A stretch of DNA of 64,000 bases, from positions 64,550,667 through 64,614,666 of the forward strand of contig NC_088714.1 in assembly GCF_963576615.1 (NCBI RefSeq), given 5' to 3'. The notes under the pieces are model-generated. The model searched no databases. It was not told the origin of the DNA and saw only the letters and a program-made list of their open reading frames with translations. Each line of letters opens with the position of its first letter. Position 1 is the first letter of the stretch. The DNA comes from Watersipora subatra. Taxonomy: Eukaryota > Bryozoa > Gymnolaemata > Cheilostomatida > Watersiporidae. The position numbers and the translations under genes are program-made. Positions 1-12,412 of the stretch are shown one piece after another.

Positions 1-147
1 TGTCATTTTTTGTTACATTCAGTCTTGTCAGATCAGGCTACAAACAGTTCACCAATGTTTATATCACACTTGTGGTTTCTCTGACCACAAACAGATGTTG
101 CACAGCAGAAGACAATCATCAGGTTGAAAATGTAAAATAATACTCAC

Positions 148-3100
148 CCCAGCAAACTCAATTTTGAGTGTACAACAACCAGAGTAAACATCACAGCCAT
201 TTAGGGTCTGCTTGGCTTTTTGTGCCGAGTCGTATGAATCAAATTCGACAAGAGCGGTGACATTCTGCTTGCGCATGATCATTATACGAAGAACTTCACC
301 ATGTGGTGAGCAGATCGTTTGGATAACATCCTACAATAAAACACGGATATATGGGGAGACATCGGTAGTGACAAAAGACCTTTGCAACACCCGAATAGTT
401 ATATACAAGGCAACAACTTTTAAACTCACCACGGTGATGGGGTATTTAGGATTCTGAACTACAATCACTAAGATCTTGCTTTCTGCTGATGAGTGCATTG
501 GTCCACCACCCATTCCAACATCGAAATCTGGCATACCTCTAAAATGAGATCAAGAACTTTGTAGATGAATAACATTTTTGGGAATTGGAAAACGAAGATC
601 AACATTTAATTTTAAAACAGGCAGCAAATCACTGCTTGTACATTTACATATAAAACATGTCATTGCGGTACAATTTCTTTACATAATATAGCTGCAATGA
701 GGCCAAATCACAAAATCAAAAGACATAACCATCATGTAAATTGATATGATAAGTACTGCACCACAAGCTTCTGCATAACTTTCCGATCTGGAAATCGCCG
801 AAACACTTTTTGGTTGTCAAGAGAGAATAACGCTAGCTAGTGATATGAGAAGATACCTTGTGGAAACTTAAAGATATGCAAAATGAAAAGCATAGGCAAT
901 ATGAAATCCTTCATCTAGCATTACAACTGCAACAACGCTAGGTAAAATGCAGTAGTAAGGCAAAACAGTTTCTGTAAAATTCCGAGACATCCAGTTCGAT
1001 TTGAGACCGCATATCTTTGTAACTGCTTTGCTATCCTATGAGTAACTCAACTGTTATGCCAAATGCTTGCACAAGCATTTCTTTTATAGAACTGTCTTGC
1101 TGTATAATAATTTGGCCACTATATATGGCTGTATAAAAATTCAACCACTATATATGGTTGTATAATAACTCAGCCACTATATATACAGTGTAGCTGTTAA
1201 GCGTAAAAGATATTCAAGGGAACATCGATAAGTCTTAGTCAAGTCTAAAGAACAAGTACAATTATTGTGGTCAAAGGGAAACTTTACAGTCTAACCTTAA
1301 CATTCATCTTATTCTATTACAAATATATACAGTACAGAAGAGAGCATAAAACATCCAGAGTAGACAATTATGTGAAAATTACACCACAAGCCTTCCTAAC
1401 GGGACTAGTTTCTAGTAGAACAGTGATATTAAGTGACAAACTCCATGTTTTCATGATGCGTATGACCTTGAATCAAACATGAATGAAGAAATAAGTAGGA
1501 ATTTTAATCCCAGTGATATATTGTGTGGTAGTAAAGAGCAGCTTGACATTTTGCTATGTATGCTTCAAGCCCATCTACGTGACCATGCAGTATGACAGCA
1601 CACTTATTACATTTTGCCTTAAAATCTTTGCCTTCTGCAGTTCATGTGAAAATCTGCCAAACGGGATCCTATTTGAGAGGCATTTTGAAAATTTATGGCA
1701 CAACTTTAAAACTTTTCAAAGCACAAAAAACTTTTATAAACTGAATTCTAACAATCCAATTGCAAACTTATAACTTTTTTGCCCAAAACGATTTTGCTTT
1801 AATTTCCAATTATGAGCTATCTCCTCTCACGAACAAAACTCAGAAAGCTTTTCATTCATTATTAGAGACGATGATGGAATTAATATATTTCACACGATTT
1901 TCATATTGCACCAGTAAAAGGATCATCATATTACTTGATAAAAGCAATTGAAAATGAAATTAACTAATCCATTGCGCTAGGATTTCATGTAGTTGCAACT
2001 TGAGCTCCAACACCACCTTACTACAAATACCATAAAAACAAGTTTTTTTGACTGGTTTAAACTGAGCCAACGTTGGACATTCACATTGATTCCAGTGCCA
2101 TGTTGAAAAAGCTAAGGAGTTGTATTCTCTTAGTTATTAATTAGCGATGCATATACGTGAAAGTTGATCGAGAAAGGATGAATGGAAGTATTGAAAATGT
2201 TTCAAACTGAATAGCTAGCGTGGTATTTTAATGTGCATCATTTGCAAGCGCTGTTTCCATTATTCACAAGCATGATGGAAACGATAAAGTTTCCATTATT
2301 CACAAGCATGATGGAAACGATAAAGTTTAGCGGATTGCAAAACTCGTGAATTTATGCTGTTCCCATGATGCGATTGACTTGCAGACTGGCTCAAATTTGT
2401 GCATCACGCGTGTCATGGAAACATAGTGACTGACTGATAGCATGGTAACTTTTGTTAGGCAATTAAATTGAATTAGTCTTCTAAATACCATATTTTAAGA
2501 TAACCCACACAAAATAGATACATACATCAAGACATCATACATGTAATAGCCCTATCTCAGCCTTTTAAAATTACTTAATCTTAGCGCTACTATGATTGGC
2601 TTTAAACATAAATCTGTTAGCTTACTCTGGTCGTTTGATGCTGTCACTGGTAGAAAAATTGAAAAATGCTGGCTGCCCACAAACATATATGGCGCTTGAC
2701 TCTGAGAATCTCACTACTTGTTTAGCAGAATCAACATTCTACAACACAAGAGTGAAATGATGCACTCAAACTTTGCAGGTTTGAAAACAGATAAAGAAGG
2801 TTTACGAAACTGACATTTTATGAGCTTGCATGTGATCAATAATGGACAGTCGCAAGAAAATGCCTACCTCAAATTCGACTAAGGCTTGTCGGTTGCGTGG
2901 AATCATCATGACATAAGATACACGACCAAAGTTCTTCACAGCTTCCACTAAATCATTTTGTGTTGCATACTCTCTCAAACCTCTGACATGAAGAACCCTT
3001 GACGGAGGAGCATTGTGTCTCTCTACATCAGGCTGTAATGAATTTTCTGTCGGTCACATACATTAATCTAATGCTTCTAGCAATATCTCCACGCTGTAGC

Positions 3101-6100
3101 CAGAACAACAATATTGAGAACACATAGCTAACAAAAAGTTAATCATCATGCATTAAAAATAGAATAAGTGGAGATTTCTTAGAGGTTTATGCAGACAACT
3201 ACTGAATTATGGACTGTATTTTACCTAGTATTCACAATGCCTTGAAATTTACATTAAAACCCATTTTATTACAGTTCATCCCACAACACGACATTAATTT
3301 GTTGTGGTGTTAGCATCGTAAGGCAAAAATGTTGTATACAGGGGTAAAACCCATAGTACATATCTGATGCAAACACCCCCTGGTAAAAACCATTCAAACT
3401 TTATACAAACACCGTACATATTAAAATTTGTTACAAAATAGTAAGTTAACCTTAGCAACTCGTTACCTATAGCAACTTTAGCGTATTTATTTAGTGGTTA
3501 CGATTCAAAATAAAATGGAACATCACAATGTATTATGTGTGGTGCGTACCATAGGGAGTTCTTACCTTCGAGACAAACATATAACATAAACTTTTAATTT
3601 AACTTGAATGAATTTAGCTTATGCAACGCACACTTAAAGGTTAGTTTTAGTGGATTTCGACGAATAGCATATTGGCATCTTTGTTATTGCGACTTATTCA
3701 GGGCACCAACAATCAAATATAAATTTTGAGAAGAATTTCAGTTGATGTCAAATGGCGAGGGCAAAAAGCATTGTGTTTAACATCGTAAGATGAAAAAACC
3801 TTATAAGCCTACACCCGAAACACCAGTTTACATCCAGCCATATAAAAATGTAAAGTCGCCGTAGGCCTAAATGTAAAGGTTTGTTGTGTACATAAAAACT
3901 AGTGTTCTGAAACATGACAAAAACCTCTTGACAGCAGAGCGAAATGCAACATTTTAATGATTGAGAAAAAAATGTGACAAATTCGTTTTAACTAAAAATA
4001 TGATATTAACTACTTGCATTTTTCTCAAATCTCCCGCTTCCTCTGTTTGCACTAGAAGATTGAAACCTGTCATCTCGTCTTGCTCCGCTATCATCCCGAC
4101 GATCTTCAGAATCACGTCCTCTACTCTGCAATCAAAAAACTTGACTAAATTTCATTAAGATGTATCCTGACAATATCTTAGGGCACTCACTGGTTTGAAA
4201 GTCAGTGCTCTAAGAATAAATCCCAATAGGGTTGCATATAGATACACCTTTTCAAAATCCTTATAATTACTACAGTCATACCTGTCTCATACAAGTGGAC
4301 ACATGTGCAATCAGTTGTAAACCCAAATGACCAGCTACATTGATTTCTACATCCATTTCATACATCTAATAATTACTTTCATTGAAATATATGTTGTTTT
4401 CAACTTGCAAACTTGTATGAAGTTTTGTCACAACCACCCACAGCAATCATGAAACAATATATATATATGGGTCTATCCACAAATGGAGTTTTTTGGCAAA
4501 ATTTTAAAACAATTTAATTAAAATAATGCTTCACATATGAAGTATACATACCAACCCCTAAAATAGAAACTAATTGTGGGGATAGTGCTCCTCTATCGTG
4601 TTTTAATAGTTTGCTAAAGTTGGTATATATGCACAAACTACTTTATAGTCATAATAGCAAGATAGAGATGCTTGTACACGGTATGCATATTACTCTGAAC
4701 ACAAATATCTAGTTGTAACGAATTTTAATATGGCTATGCTGCCCATTAATGCATAAATTGGTATTGTGTGCACTAATCCAATGGTGTGAGGCTCTTTTGT
4801 AAGCTGGCATGTTTTGAGTAACAATGGTGAGAGGAAACATCAATAAGTTTCTCCTACACTTGTATTCTTAGATCAAAATTAGTAATTTGTTTTCAACGGT
4901 AACTTTGTATGTTGTACCTTTAAAACTAATTTCAGTTTGGCTCAAAGTTGCATACACTTCCAGAATTTGTGTCACCATTATTACACCCCTAACTCATATA
5001 ATTATAGGATTATTTTGAGTGAATTTCCCATTTAATAGTAATTTGTGGTGTTGTTGATGTTCTCATGTACGAGTTACTCATATCGTAAATTTAAGCCATT
5101 ATGGGAACTTAACTAGCTTCTTCAAGCAAGTTAGCAAATGGTTGCTACCTTACAAATGTATTACTGCGACTTTGATACTGAGAATGATTCTAAATTCAAT
5201 CAAATTTACTCATGGAGTAACTTGTAACAAGTGCTTGAAATAGAATTTTGTTAGGTGGAAAGTCTGCTGGTCTTTTCTGCTTTCAACATGGACAAGACAA
5301 CATCTGCAGAGCAGATGCGTAAATATTGTAACAAAATACCTCAATATTCACAACAATAGACTTAATATCTGTCTGTCCAAGCTAGTCAGAATCAAAGGAG
5401 TACAGCAAAAAGAAGAGCTCAACTTACAGAAGATCAATTGGAGAAAACTCGAGGAAAAAGCAAGAATTAGAGTTCAGCAATACAGAGGTCGCAAAAAACC
5501 TTTGTAAGTAAAATTAACAGCTATGTACATTTCTTTTTTTTCTTCAACTAACTTAATGCTTTACTACATTTGCTATACTATATGTTACAAGTATTTTGTA
5601 AAAAAAATGTTATCAAGTTTAAATTCATTTTTGTAGCAAACATTTCCAAATTTGGCGAGCAACAATCTGAAAGTAAAGCTGTGAAAAGATTGATCAGAGT
5701 AATTCCAAAGGAAATGTCGCCAGTCTGTCCGTAAACTAGCAATGACAGTTGAAATATCATTATCGGAAGATGGCAATTAAGATGAGAAAAAATGAAATAG
5801 AAAAAAGAAATAGACAAACATGACATCGGAAAGTTCTAACTTTTACATAGATCCTGATGACCGTGGCATTAGTGATCCAGAGAGTGACAAAATCTTCTAT
5901 CAAACGAAAATTTAAATGCTCTTTCAGACTCTTCAGCGTACTCAACAGTGTACTGTTGAGCTAATATTTTGAAATATTTAGCTAATATAATAGTATTGTA
6001 AATGTAGCATTGAACGATTGGACAGATATACTAATTAGTTACAAGATACAAGTCCAAAGGCATTAGCAAAACTTATATGTTGGTACAAATTACCGAGTTA

Positions 6101-6507
6101 AGAACTGAAATATATAACCAGAACAACAAGTGACCTCGTATCTTCAGATTAAAAACAACTGATGCTGTGTTGATATTTTATATATATATTACAATATTTA
6201 TTAGTATCAGATATCAATATTTGTTGGCTTGAATTATTTTAACATATGACGAGTATACAACGTTAGTACGTTTGAAAAAGTACAGTGTACTAGATTGTTA
6301 TTTTGGCATATTTATTCAAATGGTGACAGATTAAAGGAGAACCGGAACTTCATAAAATTGCTTGTATTGAAAGGTGGCTAAAATTCTCATTATATTTCTC
6401 GTTTCAACATAAGTTTTATAAAATAAATAGATGCTTACATTAGAGTAGTCAGGTCGGTCATTTCTATATTTTTTCATTGGCGGTCCGTCATCTCTAAACC
6501 TATTCAT
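148..6507 (-). CDS. HNRNPL: hnRNP L-family RNA-binding protein, 5' six exons (3' part outside window)
   Basis: Nuclear RNA-binding protein; the family binds CA-rich RNA and regulates splicing. Coding exons in transcript order: 6507-6439 (ATG at 6507), 4125-4014, 3022-2868, 2738-2626, 538-430, 330-148. All have GT-AG borders and give about 247 residues. Residues about 1-60 are a basic, Arg/Asp/Ser-rich tail (MNRFRDDGPPMKKY...). RRM1 follows with VLHVRG and RQALVEFE. RRM2 starts at KILVIVVQNPKYPIT and contains ALVEFD and YSGCCTLKIEFA, which closely match hnRNP L/LL and fit PTBP less well. RRM3, RRM4 and the stop lie left of base 1. The start is chosen because it is the first ATG, in frame, with phase 0 into exon 2. 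The exon 3 acceptor is uncertain: AG before 3032 puts a stop directly after the junction, whereas AG before 3022 keeps the frame. I cannot separate hnRNP L from hnRNP LL. Confidence 0.93.
539..2625 (-). other. hnRNP L intron 4
   Basis: This 2.1-kb AT-rich intron lies between the end of RRM1 and the start of RRM2. Apart from a perfect 37-bp tandem duplication near 2251-2325 I see no gene in it. The short reading frames present have no recognisable content. Confidence 0.6.
2250..2326. repeat. 37-bp tandem duplication with internal inverted repeat
   Basis: Two identical head-to-tail copies of a unit that opens with GTTTCCAT and closes with ATGGAAAC, so each copy can also fold on itself. It sits in an hnRNP L intron. 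Confidence 0.8.
5288..5905 (+). pseudogene. Degenerate coding relic, possibly mobile-element derived
   Basis: Several plus-strand stretches in different frames read like pieces of one basic protein: MDKTTSAEQMRKYCNK (from 5289), then AQLTEDQLEKTRGKSKN or, in another frame, KARIRVQQYRGRKKP (about 5425-5505), then AVKRLIRVIPKEMSP and VRKLAMTVEISLSEDG (about 5678-5778), then FYIDPDDRGISDPESDK (about 5842-5892). Stops and frameshifts separate them. Basic repeats of this style occur in uncharacterised, often transposon-associated invertebrate proteins, but that assignment is from memory and weak. It lies inside the first hnRNP L intron on the opposite strand. Confidence 0.35.
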
Positions 6508-8590
6508 GGTTGCAGCGTCTCGAGAAAGATCGTAAAATCTCGTTAAGTTTCCTGTTTAACGGACCAATCCCACGCGTTTCCTGGGACAACAGTCCTCGCT
6601 TGTACACCGGTTTGAATAAAAGAATTAAGTAAACCAAAATCCAAGTATACCAGTATAGTGCGTCGGGTCACGCATTGACAGACGTTAATCGTGCTAGTGC
6701 TTGTGATAATGTGCTACAATTGGGAAGCGAAATTTGTATCGTACTCGAAAAATTACAACCTCGTTTGCGTAGAAAGATTATAAATGAATTGGTTTTGCTA
6801 TTGAGTTATGCTGTATTACGATCAGGTTATTCAGGTAAAGCTACAACATAATTATTTATTTTAGTACCGACAATGAACTATCTTTTAACATACTGCCATA
6901 AGTTTCTTGTCAGGGAACTCAAGTCAAAGATTGCTCACTTACTGCACAAGCAACGTACTAACGCATGTAACATAGTGCTACGAACCCTGGTTATAATGTA
7001 GTATGACACGATGGACAAACTATCTCTATTTAATTAAATTTAAAAGGTGCATGCGTAAGTGTGCTCAAAAGAAGAAAAGAGCAACAAAAAACACTGAAGT
7101 AAAATTAGGGCAAACCTGTACTACGCCGAGCAGGAATTGACGTTTGATTATGGTTGTTGAAACGCCTGCTCTAAGTAATTGCGAACTTTGTCACAACCAC
7201 TGTATGAGCCGTTGATAGAGAGCATCTATATCACATCCGATAGCAGACTGTATTGGAGAAAACTCGTCAGAGTGGGGTGGAGACAACCCTTAGCTCCGGC
7301 GTATCTACGTTGACCTTACGATTCCTGCGATACAACCTGCTAAGACCATAAGGAATGAGCTAAAACCAACTCACTTGTGCTCTGCTGGAACCAACAGCGT
7401 TCCTGAATCCCATACTTCCTGCAATAAAATCTGGTGAAACCAATTAAAGGGAGCTGAAACTAGCTCAATGGTCACAAGTGAGTTAGTTTGTTCGGCTGAA
7501 ACCAACAGAGTGAGCTGAACACAACGCTGCCTACAATGCAACCTACTAAAACCAATAGGAGACAAAATTCTATAAAAACGCCAACTCTTCAGCTTTAATA
7601 ATCATTGCAACTTCTGAGCTTGCTGTCTGTTATTCAACTGACTATGAAGAGGTGGTAATATTTCTCCAACGAATAAACAATTTTATGGAAGTAACATATT
7701 CAAACGTCTCTCAGGAGCAAAACACAACCTTCTCCACCCAGTATTTATATTGCACAAGCAGTCGGACTAGAGCATAACAGCTATTGTTCAGACTGACCAA
7801 TCACATTACTTTGCTATTTGCTAAGTTAGCAATACTCTACATACGAAACAATAAAAAAATTATTATGTTGCAACTAACCATAATAGTGAAAAATTACATA
7901 CAATAAGTTGTGAACAGCATTCTCATGTAATAGAAAGGCATATTCTTAGGACGAAAAGTAATAAATACAAAATCTAGTCATGAGAAAAAGTAATTATAAA
8001 ACAGAAACATATTACTTAGAAGAATTTTAACAACTAGTAACTAATTGGAACAGATACTTAGACTATTCCGAGATGCAACTATGAACGTAAATAAATTTGA
8101 CTAATATGCGAATAGTATGAATAAAATCGTTAAAAACCGTTGATTGCGTAAAAATGTCCTTAAATTTTGGCAAACGGGGTCTTTTCTATGTCAACTTTGA
8201 TCACAAAAGTCCTTTATATATGTATACATAGACTCAGCCATCTCTTTTTTTCATCAATCCATCAGAAATGAATGTTCATAGAGTTGCTCTCCCATGGCCC
8301 TTTTTAGTCCATCACTCATTTCATAGTTTACTCGCCAGAACAGCATTTGCGATTTTTTTAGGTTTGCTACGCCAATATATACTAGTGCAACTCAGCAAAA
8401 GCCAACAAAAACAGTCTCTCTATATCACAGACTATGTAACAGACAGTGTATAAACCAGCGCAAATCATGCAAAAGCAGATAATACACACTCCACTATATG
8501 TATATAAATTAGTAAAGCATTAGATAAAGTACGTATCTTCATTCTATGTTGAGCTGTCTGACTTTAGTGCTAGATATGATAAATTTGTGC
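6508..8590. other. Intergenic region upstream of hnRNP L
   Basis: This region contains the hnRNP L 5' UTR and presumed promoter (no TATA box that I trust) and then AT-rich DNA. From about 7200, degenerate units recur that share 'atatcacag' and 'accagcgcaa' blocks, seen again at 8400-8470 and 8860-9030. No gene is supported. Confidence 0.5.
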
Positions 8591-8596
8591 GTATAC

Positions 8597-8658
8597 ATAT
8601 ATATATATAAATATATACATATATATGTATATATGTATATATATATATATATATACTT
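8597..8658. repeat. (TA)n microsatellite
   Basis: Alternating AT-rich tract broken by a few C and G bases. Confidence 0.85.
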
Positions 8659-8743
8659 ATTATTACAAGAAACGCTAGTTTCGTAAAGAATAGTAAAGAA
8701 AGAGCACTCAAGACACTATGTGTAGAGTGAGTTATAGTATAAT

Positions 8744-8851
8744 GTATAATATGGAGAGCACTTAGCTCTTGGTAAACATGACAGATTTGTTGGTAATTAC
8801 GAAACAGATCTGTCGTGATTACCAATAGCTAAGTGCTCTTCATATTATACT
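8744..8851. repeat. Long imperfect hairpin / small foldback element
   Basis: The left arm (TATAATATGGAGAGCACTTAGC...) is the reverse complement of the right arm (...GCTAAGTGCTCTTCATATTATA). Pairing continues inward through TTGGTAA/TTACCA and ACAGAT/ATCTGT to a loop of about 20 bases. It looks like a miniature inverted-repeat element; a hairpin RNA precursor is an alternative that sequence alone cannot settle. Confidence 0.7.
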
Positions 8852-9150
8852 TAATCGCAGCCTGTGACACACCTTATCTACCAGCGCAACTCCATCTAGA
8901 GACAATAATTCAGTCTCTATATCACAGCCGGAAACAGGCTGCGTAAACCGACGAAACTCCAGCAAGAGCCGATAAGTCAGACTCTCTATATCACAGCTAA
9001 TACCGAACTGTGCATACACCAGCGCAACCCTTTGATTCAAGCTGGCTAAGTTACTAAAGAAGATGTGTTGTACTTGAATAAATCTTTTATAATATCGTAG
9101 CATATCTCAGCCACCAACATGTAATAGGAAGTTGTCCCTTCGCCTTAATG

Positions 9151-9289
9151 GTGAAAAGTCTTTGTCATAATTTTTACACATTTTCGCTACACTATTCAGC
9201 GCATAATAATATAGGGTATATTATTATATAATATAATAATAACACTGAATAGGGTTCAAGGCACAGTCCTTTCTAACCTGACTTTTCAC
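9151..9289. mobile_element. Putative MITE with nested inverted repeats
   Basis: Terminal arms GTGAAAAGTC (9151-9160) and GACTTTTCAC (9280-9289) are exact reverse complements. Inside them CTATTCAG and CTGAATAG form a second inverted pair around an AT-rich centre. At about 140 bp with no coding capacity, this is typical of a small inverted-repeat transposon. No target-site duplication is certain. Confidence 0.5.
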
Positions 9290-9496
9290 TTAGCTGAAGT
9301 TGCATGACGTCTGATGACTCTAATTATTTAAAACATGATGAAGGAAGCACTAATAATTACCAATAAAAATACAAACCGCGATTTGAATGAATTGAATTAC
9401 AAACAAAGATTTGAATGTAGGTTTCCTAATAACTGGCAATAATATTTTAATATTTTTGATTGAAAGTTTTTGATCTGAGAGCATATTCATATTCAT

Positions 9497-9532
9497 ACTC
9501 ATATTTCTGAAAAATCAGAATATGAGTAAAAA
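9497..9532. repeat. Short hairpin
   Basis: ACTCATATTTCTGA and TCAGAATATGAGT pair across an AAAA loop with one bulge. Intergenic; function unknown. Confidence 0.5.
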
Positions 9533-10065
9533 TTATTATCTCTGTGTTTGATGAGAGGCAAGTTTGCATACGTAACATGAGCCTTTAGTTCAGTCGTTGA
9601 CCGCAGCTTTGTTGCGCATATACTGCTTATTTTTAAATTTTTTCTTTTTTTATACACTTTAGGCAGCTAGTTATATAAACAATTACAACGATTTGCTTTT
9701 GAAACAGTTTTTACACTAATTCTGAAAGCTATTAGCTTTGGTCGTACCGTTATAGTTGATTAATGCTTTTTGTGCATCGTAGATGCCTTAATGCGTTATA
9801 GATTGATAGTTTTTATTTTTTAATGACCTTAGTAATACGTGTACTTACGTAATGCTCTCCGTTTATCGTTGTTACTGGCTGCTGGTCTACTAGTGTCTAT
9901 TATTAATTGCTAAATATTTCAAAAATGTTCAATATATGTATGAGTGTGTCATCAGTATTGTCTTGATTGTTGCGTGTTGATGAACAATGCACAAGTATTT
10001 TTGTTCAACAGTTTTGGTTGACTTGAAAATCTTAATCCACTTTTTTGAAAAGAGAATTGCGTAAG

Positions 10066-10239
10066 TTTTCCAATTCTTTGGACACGGGCATGTATTGGGT
10101 TTTCCAATTCTTTGGACACGGGCATGTATTGGGTTTTCCAATTCTTTGGACACGGGCATGTATTGGGTTTTCCAATTCTTTGGACACGGGCATGTATTGG
10201 GTTTTCCAATTCTTTGGACATGGGCATGTATTGGGTTTG
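10066..10239. repeat. 34-bp minisatellite, 5 copies
   Basis: Five near-identical tandem copies of a unit containing TCCAATTCTTTGGACACGGG. The array creates overlapping artificial reading frames on both strands, which I do not treat as genes. Confidence 0.95.
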
Positions 10240-10354
10240 AAATTAGAATGCTTATGCTAAACTTGCCATGACTTTGCTCAGAACAAGCGGGCAATGATGT
10301 GTAAGTTAGCAACTCGAATAAAAGTGTTAGGAATGGATGCCAACTATATAAGTA

Positions 10355-10480
10355 CCTTGATGATGAGTGAGCAGCTGATTTGGTGAGCGAGAGGTTCCAA
10401 GATCAAATCCAGCACGAAACGAGTCTTTCATTCTAAGATTTTAATAGCTATAGCCGGACACACCGCACGACGGACTTTGA
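10355..10480 (+). mobile_element. tRNA-derived SINE fragment
   Basis: GAGGTTCCAAGATCAAATCC resembles a Pol III B box, with a weak A-box-like GCAGCTGATTTGG upstream. The downstream body (ATTTTAATAGCTATAGCCGGA) recurs at 45130 and 63545. A (TA)n tract follows at 10485-10516, a common SINE tail. Confidence 0.6.
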
Positions 10481-10481
10481 G

Positions 10482-10484
<3 letters not shown>

Positions 10485-10516
<32 letters not shown>
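10485..10516. repeat. (TA)n tract at SINE tail
   Basis: Uninterrupted TA dinucleotides directly after the SINE body. Confidence 0.85.
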
Positions 10517-10518
<2 letters not shown>

Positions 10519-11969
10519 TTTCAACAATGTTGCATAAAAGCTTTATTGCACTCATTGCTATGTTTGCTACAGCTACAGTTTGCAGCCAAAACTGGCGTTT
10601 TATCAGTCGATTTTTTAATGACTGGAGAGGGAGAGCCTTTCTCACGCGCAAGGAGTTCATGTTCTATTGAACTCCTTCAGGAAACTCTAAGACCTTGTGT
10701 GGCTGCTTACCCAGCAGTCTGAATTCACTAGCTATAAAATTGTAGCTGGATGTGACTTGCTCATTTATACCTTTAGACTTTTGAATTTACTCAAGGTTTA
10801 CAATAAAACCATCACCGATGATACCACAAATGTAATCAAATTTTTAACGTCTAAATGTGTACACGCTTAACAGACAACGTTTTACTATTATGAACAAGAA
10901 CATAACAACAGTGCAAAAAAGGAACCGTTATGTAACAAGTTCATCTCATTATTCCATGTCAATAACCGGCTGCAAGTAAACCGAGTAAATTAAGTAGTAA
11001 GTACTAATAAGAAAATATGTAAAGATGAAAATAAGTAAGTTTTTTTACTTATGCAGAGATTCCTCTGCACTCACTCCAACCAATAGGCCTGCTTATGTCT
11101 TGCTGGATTAGCTTTCAAGCGACCAGGACTCTTGCATTAACAGGCTAAGGTCAAGTTAATGGTACGAGTGTGCGGTTCAAGCCATTAAAATTAGCTTTGC
11201 TAACTTGATTATTAGGTTTTTCTTTTTAGATACCATGAGACCCAATATTTACATAACAAATTTGTGGCTGGTACCAGATAGAAGTATTCAGTAGCCCCCA
11301 TTTTTATAGAGACAAATAAAGATAGTCTTTAGAGAAAATTAATTATATTAGAGGCATATTTTTTTATATTATATAAGCCTCTACACCTTGAAGACAGATT
11401 TCATTAAAGCAAGGTGTTATCTGTACTAGGTTGGTTGTAGCTACCTGAGACATAAGTGATAGGAGACATCACTATTGGCAAGAAATTGAGATGTCAGTAA
11501 CCATTTTGACTTGAAACAAAACTACAGAATGTATTGCCAAATGACTTACCAGTAATTTTTGATCATAAACCTTACTTTTGTATCAACTGGTTCTAGGAGC
11601 ACCCAGCTATTGGAGTAGGTAGATAACTCTTAACTGGGTGTCAGCAGCAGCCAGATTACATAGCAGCCTAAAGATTTGATACATCTATGTATTTATGTGA
11701 ATCACCATAGTTTGTCTTTATCCATTAATACCAGCTTCAAAGTTCAAAATATTTGGCTTGGGCAAAGAATAAAGTACAAGATACACTTTGTCAACACTTT
11801 TTATCTACGTACTCACAAACGAATTGGAAATATTTTTGTGAGTTTTTTAAAAGAGCCAATTTTTTGTTTAACATTTTACATTTTTTTGCTGCAGCAGGTG
11901 TGATTTTTTCCTTGTCGGTTTTGTGGTAAAAAACCCAAAGCTTTTTATTTGGTGTCGGTGCCATTCTGA
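10517..11969. other. Intergenic stretch
   Basis: AT-rich DNA with scattered short reading frames. I see no protein family, RNA gene or clear repeat in it. Confidence 0.4.
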
Positions 11970-12260
11970 CTAGATTGCTATATACACATATGAACTGACT
12001 CTCCAGTACTGTTTGTGATTTGAATAATGCTTTTTTGCGACATTGGTTGCTTTGACGTTATTTTTGTATTTCTGAATCAAATCTTTTACCAGAGCCATGT
12101 TTGAACCCAGTGTAATTTTATAGGCTAAACAACATGCAGCTGCTGTGCGAGTACCAGCATTGAAAGTACCAGCAGCTCGCAGCGGAGTGTGGATTAGAAT
12201 GGTTTTATCATGAGGCATTAATTTTCTTGGATCGGCTGTTAAAAGTGTTAAACTATACAT
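11970..12260 (-). CDS. Putative small divergent gene, 96 residues, function unknown
   Basis: A single open frame from ATG at 12260 to TAG at 11970. The predicted protein is basic, with TADPRKLMPHDKTILIHTPL near the start, a small Ala/Gly/Thr-rich centre (TFNAGTRTAAACCLAYK) and a Lys/Asn-rich end. Codon choice is balanced and the composition looks less like random AT-rich translation than neighbouring frames do. I do not recognise the family and see no certain signal peptide. Its start lies 152 bp from the CEP128 start, head to head, as in a bidirectional promoter. It may have further exons, or be a chance frame. Confidence 0.35.
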   Translation of the reverse strand: MYSLTLLTADPRKLMPHDKTILIHTPLRAAGTFNAGTRTAAACCLAYKITLGSNMALVKDLIQKYKNNVKATNVAKKHYSNHKQYWRVSSYVYIAI

Positions 12261-12412
12261 AGTTGCTCTGACATAAGTACGTTATCATTGCGCTTGTAAC
12301 ACGTAAGCGTAGCAATATCTATCTATGTACGCACAACTTGGGCAACTAATTTCTGTCAACTGTACTTTTTGGACTGTAGATACTCCGTGTGTAGCAATAT
12401 CATGTAGCTGCG
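12261..12412. promoter_or_regulatory. Putative promoter / 5' UTR of CEP128, possibly bidirectional
   Basis: This is the 152 bp between the CEP128 start codon and the divergent ATG at 12260. There is no TATA box. If both genes are real, it must hold both transcription starts. The CEP128 ATG has G at +4 and a GC-rich lead (GCTGCGATGGCG). Confidence 0.4.

Noticed and set aside
9929-10312. Minus-strand frame with repeated PNTCPCPKNWKT
   Set aside because: Translation of the 34-bp minisatellite; flanking codons show no protein-like content.
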